In this document: positions 58,211 to 64,000 of the stretch, piece by piece
How the letters are laid out: every line of letters begins with the position of its first letter
How positions within the stretch are numbered: position 1 is the stretch's first letter
NCBI RefSeq assembly: GCF_000346465.2
Contig: NC_034012.1
Span: 19,472,508 to 19,536,507, forward strand
Direction: 5' to 3'
Length of the DNA stretch: 64,000 nt
From: Prunus persica
Taxonomy: Eukaryota > Streptophyta > Magnoliopsida > Rosales > Rosaceae
Program-made: the position numbers and the translations under genes
The notes under the pieces: generated by a model
Told to the model about the DNA's origin: nothing
Seen by the model: only the letters and a program-made list of their open reading frames with translations
The model's database searches: none

Positions 58211-59219
58211 CAGGGCCATCCCTGAGATTTTGAGGGCCCTGTGCGAACTTAAATTGGGGCTTCACATAATCTAATACGAAATACTATAAATAAAAATTGG
58301 GCATAACTTAATGTCATAAACAATTTTTTTTATAACTAAAAGTCATGAATAAATATGTAATGACAATCAGAAATCAAATTCATAAAAATTTAAATGTTTC
58401 TATTTGATAAAATTAAATGTTTGGTACAAAAATAAGCTCATTGTGCCCCTACAAGGTCCTTTGCTACCTCCAATAAGCAATTTGTGTTTAATAGGAAAAA
58501 AAATTAGCAATCACAAATTAAAGAGTAGTTGCACACAAATTCCTGAAATTTGAATTTGACTATTTGATTTTGAGTGTTCTTTATGAATATAGGAATTAGG
58601 GTTTTCTCTTTTTGGTGTTGAAATTCCTGAAATTGAAAGAATAACTAAAATTGTCAAAGGATTGAAAAAAGAACCAAAGAGAGATTGATGAATGATGATG
58701 ATTACTTACCAGAAAATCAGAGTTTAAAAGAAAAGAAGAAGCCATGAAGTTTTTTTTGTTTTTGTTTTGAATGAAAAAAGTACTTTTCTTAGATGAGAAA
58801 TTTTTTTTTTTTAAATTTTTTAAAAGAATGATCGGAGTAGAAAGTGTTTGGGGGATATATATATATATTCCTCCTGTGGTTAGCTTCGATGTTTCCTTTT
58901 ATTTCAAGGGTTTTTGGTTTTTTATTTATTTATTTATTTATTAATTATGTAAAGTTTTTAGTTATAATGCAAAAATAATATAAAAACAGCATAGAGACCG
59001 ACTTTAGCAAGAATCAAACTCTGGCGCTACATTAAATGGAGAAGCGCTGGAGCCAACTCCACCAGACACGCCCTTGTGCAAATGTCTAGCACGCTATACT
59101 ATATATACAATTCCTATAATATTAATATATATACTATAAAGAAATTTTTTTTCGGGGGCCCGTAAGAATCGGGGGCCCTGTGCGGTGGCACCACTTGCGC
59201 CACCCCAGCGCCGCCCCTG
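58211..59219. mobile_element. Non-autonomous hAT element B (1009 bp)
   Basis: Ends CAGGGCCATCCCTGAG and (reverse complement) CAGGGGCGGCGCTGGG. TACAAAGC flanks both sides (58203-58210, 59220-59227), an 8-bp duplication as expected for hAT. The empty site is seen at 49064-49075 (GATACAAAGCCC). No transposase is coded. Part of the interior (58633-58760) matches 57230-57350 in element A. Confidence 0.9.
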
Positions 59220-59560
59220 TACAAAGCCCTTTAATACTAGAAACAGAACATCCTAGAATATGAAGCGAATGCAGAACTACCAAGTTCTGTCCTAAGAATT
59301 TATAATCTCAGCAGACTTTTCTAAAGACTCTGAAACAACCGCCTTAAAATTCTAATTTGTGGGCCATAGAAAAGATCAATTTGAGCCAGCTATGAAAAAA
59401 TATGAAAGTTCAAAAAAATTATCTTGTTTTTTTATTTCCAAAAAAAAACTTTGGGATTGCAAACACTAGTGGTTTGTCTGGAATTCAGGTTACTTGAGCC
59501 GCAAGTTTCCTTTTATTTATATTTCGATTAGGTTCCTTGCAGTACTAATAGTGGCACGCT
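59220..59560. repeat. Segment S, copy 2, right part
   Basis: Collinear with 49067-49391 and then 50390-50485. Shows no insert at the point where copy 1 has the Harbinger-type element. Confidence 0.75.
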
Positions 59561-59868
59561 CACACAACACTCTCTTAGCCTATTGCTAGGGCTAAGACAA
59601 TTTTGGGGTAAACACTATATATAAATCAAAGAGAGCCAAAAAAAAAAGGGTAAATTCCCTTAAAGAGAAAGCAAAACCATGATTATTAATATGTCATACA
59701 AATGAGGGCGCCTCCCAGCAAAGTTAAGTATAAAGCAAGCTGCATGCTGATTAATTAACTCTGCTCGCTCAACATGCACCTCTTTGTCATCATTTTAGGC
59801 AAGTGGGAAAGCAATAGTAATTCCAAGCAATGTTGCTTCAGAAAAATAACAAATGTAGTACTGAGAGG
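59561..59868. other. 3' flank of the carbonic anhydrase gene
   Basis: No coding sequence seen. The part next to 59868 should hold the 3' UTR of the minus-strand gene. Confidence 0.4.
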
Positions 59869-61399
59869 TTAAACTCTCTGCTGGTTATTTGTGCTCCTTG
59901 CGTTTCGGTCATAGACCTGGATCTCTCGAAGGTTAAGTGGTTGTACTGGCCCTGCATTCATCTCTGCGTACTGCAATCAATTTAATAACCAAAGATTAGA
60001 GACAATATGTTTGAAAATACTTTTGTTTTTTTTTTCTTGTGTTGGGAGACGAAAGAAAAGAGTAGAGATGTAGTTGAATCACTTACATCATGCACAGCGA
60101 ATCGAAATAGCTTTACTTGATCCGTTGAGACTGTTCTTATCTGCATATGGGCAATTTAAAGTTTGGCAAAGGGTGACATATTTTTATTGATGGTCCAAAT
60201 TAAAATGAAAAGATATGTACATATGGTCCAAAAGTCGAGACCCTTAAGGAGGAGCAATTAATTACCTTTCTATCGATGGTCCAAATAACGACTTCAGTGC
60301 AAGGAGGAACAGTGAGTGAGCCCATGTATCTGTAATAGTTTTTCCCACCAATTTTAATCTTTCTAGGATCAATCATCCCCATGTTTCTCTTTGCCTTTTG
60401 ATCAGTCATGGATTTTACATCCCTTGTCAACTGAGAGATTAATTCACAATCTTGCAGTATGTTAGTCTATTCGATCAATAACATTATAGTAGTATTTTTC
60501 ATAAGAGATGTATCTTATACGTAGTTATGAGTTCGGTCAAATATTTTGCTATTGGCTATGAATCTGAACTATTGATCAGGTTGATTTTTATGTGACAATA
60601 TAAGTATGGCAACAAAACATTGTTGAGTTAATAATTTGACTCCGCTTGAGTACCTTAGAAAGGAAAGAATTGGCATGACCGATCCTGTAGAGGACACCAA
60701 CGACAGCGATCTTGTTTGTGACGTTGGGATTGAGACTGAGATGAACCATGTGGAGCTCCATGGCATGCCTCCTGCCGTTTATGGAATGCTCTGAAGGTGA
60801 GTGGCAGTGCATTGTTTGAGCAAATACTCAGTCCCATTTATCTGAATTGATCCAGCGTTGCCCATCCACTCCATCTGCGCGCACACACACACTTACACAC
60901 CAAAAATAATAATTAAGACACATTAATATTACGTGATGAAATAAAAAAATTATTGTAAAATTACCGAAATATCATGGCCTCTATTCTTGACAGTGGCATT
61001 ACAAGGCTTGTAAGTGGTGTTGAGTTTGCCCAAGTTTGGGATTAGCTTGACTCTCTGACTTGATAAATCAATAGGAGATTGCATGACTCCATTTTTACAC
61101 GCAGCCCATTCCTTCTTCATCTCTCCCCACTGCTTCGGCCCCTTTCTGCTTCCCTGAAGATAGTCGAACTCTCTTTCATCCTCTGCAATATGCACAATAT
61201 ATACATGCATATGATTGATTAAATTTTTTTCCTTTTCCACAAAAAAGAAAAGAAGAAAAAAAGAATATGTATGTATGTAATTAATCTCATTGTACTTGCC
61301 AACTTCCTGAGCTTCGACTGCTGTACTGTAATGTGAGAATAGAAGTAAAAAGAAGAGTAAAGAAGAAATGCAGATGGGTTTGATTTGATGCGGCTTCAT
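59869..61399 (-). CDS. Alpha carbonic anhydrase, six exons, frameshift in exon 3
   Basis: Exons 61399-61300, 61182-60965, 60874-60654, 60430-60266, 60140-60087 and 59970-59869. The product would be about 286 residues with a hydrophobic signal peptide (residues 9-28), as in secreted or plastid-targeted plant alpha enzymes, which interconvert CO2 and bicarbonate. Seen: FDYLQGSRKGPKQWGE, CKNGVMQSPIDLSS, KNRGHDIS, EHSINGRRHAMELHMVHLSL (third zinc His) and YMGSLTVPPCTE. The other zinc ligands lie in an H-W-H motif, but here (about 60800) exon 3 is one base short (221 bp) and the text reads H-C-H in the shifted frame. Translation in the starting frame stops near 60781. So it is a null allele or pseudogene unless the base is a sequencing error. 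Intron 1 has a GC donor. Confidence 0.85.
61298..61299 (-). other. GC splice donor of carbonic anhydrase intron 1
   Basis: The minus strand reads GAAGTTG|GCAAGT. With this GC donor and the CAG acceptor before 61182 the frame runs V-E-D-E-R-E-F. The nearest GT donor (GAA|GTTGGC) would break the frame. Confidence 0.7.
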
Positions 61400-61439
61400 G
61401 TTTCACAGTGGCATGCAGCTGCAGGTGAGAGCTATAGAT

Positions 61440-61453
61440 AAATATATAGACAT
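61440..61453 (-). promoter_or_regulatory. TATA-like box of the carbonic anhydrase gene
   Basis: The minus strand reads CTATATATTTATC about 45-55 bp upstream of the ATG, which would leave only a short leader. The actual start site is not known. Confidence 0.4.
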
Positions 61454-61940
61454 CACAGCAACACAAACTTAAAGCGTACACAATGACGAAACGGTGAAGT
61501 TTCGTACCAGTTTCTGTGAAGGAGTTTCTTCTGCGGGTGTGAACGTGAGACTCGACCCTCAATAAAGAATGACCACAGACAGATTGTATCATGTTATTTG
61601 CTACTAACCTTTTTCTTCTTCTCCACGCAAACATTAATTACAATTTTGAAGCTTTTGTTCGTTATAATAATTAACTGGATACCAACCACATTTTAATATT
61701 GGGTTGGCACAAGGTGGACATGAACCCTTTTCTTCTTGTATGTTCTTTTTCTGGGATTTAATGTTATTTTTGTTGTTTTGGTATTCAACTTGTACTCCGA
61801 AAGATTTCTCAAAGTTAAGAAAAACTAATAAAGTAAGCTCGGTCGTTCGAGGTTGGCATCGTTATCTAACCCTAAAATATAGTTCATGTTGGATTTGATT
61901 ATTAAGAGTATTCTGATATTTTTAATTTAAATATTATGGG
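61454..61940. other. Upstream region of the carbonic anhydrase gene, no gene seen
   Basis: No coding sequence or transposon end recognised before the LTR that begins near 61941. Confidence 0.45.
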
Positions 61941-62202
61941 TGTGAGAATAAGTGGATTGGTTAGTTGGATTTTCGGGACAAATGGACAGGAACAAAATTG
62001 TAAAGAATAAAAGAGATGGAATAATCGTTATGTTATTGATATGTTACTATCCTTTATATACTAGGTTTACAATCTCCTATTCTAGCATAATATTCCTAAT
62101 TAAGGCTACAATCTGAGTTTGACCCATAAACCTTGGGGCCTAATATAGGAAAGACAATTACAATATTTACAATCCTTCAATTACAAGATTTGATTTCCAA
62201 CA
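61941..62202 (-). repeat. 3' LTR of the minus-strand Copia element
   Basis: On the minus strand TGTTGGAAATC begins directly after the purine tract GAGAGGAAG (62203-62211). It contains the TATA-like CCTAGTATATAAAGG (62051-62065). The far end near 61941 (CTTATTCTCACA on the minus strand) is an estimate. Confidence 0.65.
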
Positions 62203-62211
62203 CTTCCTCTC

Positions 62212-64000
62212 AAGCTGGATAGTGAATGTTGTGAAGTCCAACTTGCGACTTAAGTAATTGAAGGCATCTCCTCCCAAGGCCTTCGTAAATATATCTGCCA
62301 GCTCATCTTGTGAAGAAATATTGGAAGGAGAAATTACACCAACTTGCAGTTTCTCTCTCACAATGTGACAATCAATTTCAATGTGCTTCGTTCTTTCGTG
62401 GAAAATTGGATTTGCAGCTATATGTAGTGCAGCTTGATTGTCACAATGCAAAAGTGCAGGACCCTTCTGTGTAACTCTTAAGTCTCGCAATATATAGCGC
62501 AACCACGTAATCTCAAGACATGTGATTGCATGGCCGTATACTCTGCTTCTGCAAATGACCGCGCAACAGTTGACTGTTTCTTTGATTTCCATGAGACAAG
62601 AGAATTTCCTAGAAAAACACAATAACCTGTTGTTGATCTCCTTGTTGTTGGACAACCTGCATGATCTGAATTGCAATAAGCTCTCAACTGAAGGTTGTTC
62701 ATAGCCGGTAAAAACAGACCTTGACCAGGCGTGCCTTTAATGAATCTTAAAACACAAAGTGCAGCCTCCATATGTGGTTTTTGGTTGGTGCATGAACTGA
62801 CTCAAAATCTGAACATAATAAACAATGTCTGGCCTTGTGACAGTAAGATAAATTAATCTTCCTACCAACCTCCTATATCTCATCGGATCGTGAAGATCAC
62901 CATATGTGGGTTTCAATTTCACATTTTGCTCAATTGGGAATTTTTCTGGTTGTGCACCTGTCAATCCTGCATCTTGTAAAATGTCTAAGGAATATTTCCT
63001 TTGTGACATAAAATGACCTTTCTTAGATTGGGAAAATTCAATGCCCAAAAAATACTTCAAGTCACAAGGTCCTTGATGCGAAACTATTTGAGAATGAAAG
63101 ATTTAAGATGGTTCATTTCTTGATGATTATTGCCTATAATGAGAATATCATCAACATATATGAGCACACCTGTAAAAGAATCTCCATTAACCCTGGTAAA
63201 AAGAGAATAGTTAGCCATATATTATTGAAAGCCCGCTTTCTTAATAGCATGGGAAAATTTGGAGAACCAATTATGAGATGCCTGTTTAAGCCCATAAAGA
63301 GACTTATTTAACCGACACACCAGATTCTCCCCCTGTCGGCAAAGACCGGGAGGAGAGACCATATAGACCTCCTCCTGTAAGTCACCATAGAGAAAGGCAT
63401 TCTGAACATCAAGTTGGTGAATAAACCAATTACGAGCAGTAGCAACAGATAAAAGGTAGCGGAGAGTAGTAATCTTGGCAGTAGGGGAGAAAGTCTCACT
63501 GTAATCAATGCCCTCAATTTGGGTGTAGCCTTTGGAGACGTGGCGAGCCTTGTAGCGCTCGATGGAGCCATTTGAATTGTATTTAATTTTATAAACCCAT
63601 TTGCAGCCAATGGGTTTGTGACTAGGCGGTAAAGGAACAAGCGTCCAAGTACGATTGAGTTGCAATGCATCCAACTCGGCTTTCATGGCAAGTTGCCAAT
63701 GGGGATTAGAAGCAGCTTGAGCATAATTGGTAGGCTCATAGGTTCCTAAAACGTTGGCAAGAAAAGCACGATGCGAAGGAGAAAGACAATGATAGGAAAT
63801 AAAATTAGATAAAGGATGACGAGTCAGGGGAGGTAGAAGAGAAGCCCATAAAATAATCATTTTGCCAACGCGGTGGGTGCGTCGAACGAGTGGTGTGTTC
63901 TGGGCATCAAGCAGATAAGGAGGAATTGGTTTAGCAATAAACGGGGGGATTGCATATGTGGACACAGTAGGGTTGGGAGGAGAAGGAGGCCCAGCACGGG
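62212..64000 (-). pseudogene. Copia polyprotein, RT and RNase H end, running off the window
   Basis: From the window edge the minus strand is open to 63222: HWQLAMKAELDALQLNRTW, KWVYKIKYNSNGSIERYKAR, HQLDVQNAFLYGDLQEEVYM and LNKSLYGLKQASHNWF, all of the RVT_2 domain. YVDD lies at 63147-63158, after a stop. A further stop and a frameshift come near 63060, then [54 protein letters not shown] and the RNase H end [20 protein letters not shown] to [12 protein letters not shown]. It is followed by the polypurine tract and 3' LTR. At least two stops and three frame changes make it inactive. Gag, protease and integrase lie beyond 64000. Confidence 0.9.

Noticed and set aside
61704..61898. 64-codon open frame upstream of the carbonic anhydrase gene
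   Set aside because: No recognisable domain, codon pattern or splice context.

Overview
This window is plant nuclear DNA from a eudicot. The evidence is spliced host genes with plant-type introns, Tat-type Ty3/Gypsy, Copia and L1-type retrotransposons, CACTA, hAT and Harbinger DNA elements, and antisense plant mobile domain (PMD) coding sequence. The repeat families look like those of Rosaceae (Prunus or relatives), but that is an impression from memory and not proved here. About nine tenths of the window is transposable elements, mostly old, broken and nested. Only two host genes can be read along most of their length, both on the minus strand: a three-exon 2-oxoglutarate/Fe(II) dioxygenase of the AOP type (10650-11910), and a six-exon alpha carbonic anhydrase (59869-61399) whose third exon has a one-base deletion at the zinc-binding motif.

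Layout. 1-7263: a 5'-truncated L1-type LINE with an 18-bp target duplication, split by a 5.1-kb LTR element with its own 5-bp duplication. 7264-10649: AT-rich DNA with a Harbinger remnant. 10650-12600: the dioxygenase and its upstream region. 12656-19500: a dioxygenase exon-3 fragment, two MITEs, and a 2.98-kb tandem duplication whose unit carries a gag-less, RT-less Copia fragment. 19501-38441: an outer Tat-like element (end of LTR, primer-binding site, gag start), hit just after its primer-binding site by a second Tat element (20614-35890, ACGTA duplication), then minus-strand LTR sequence of a third family. 38442-40131: RT/RNase H end and 3' LTR of the same Copia family. 41008-47418: another dioxygenase fragment, then a large LTR interrupted by a CACTA-like element carrying a ribosomal protein S20 fragment. 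49012-59560: two paralogous copies of a host-like segment, each hit by a different DNA transposon, plus Copia remnants, duplicated dioxygenase upstream sequence and a hAT/Harbinger composite with a threefold tandem repeat. 59869-61399: carbonic anhydrase. 61941-64000: the 3' half of a minus-strand Copia element.

The most unusual structures lie in the inner Tat element. Downstream of integrase, on the opposite strand, it holds a spliced PMD-type gene, with six exact 100-bp tandem repeats just upstream of that gene's start. Its 5' end is a chimera: LTR, then ~790 bp of the flank that also follows the 3' LTR, then an 11-bp filler, then only the last 20 bp of an LTR before the primer-binding site. 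That is what would result from joining a solo-LTR allele to a full-length allele, in the genome or in the assembly. Other clear events are reciprocal empty sites for a hAT and a Harbinger element, and repeated duplication and breakage of the dioxygenase locus.
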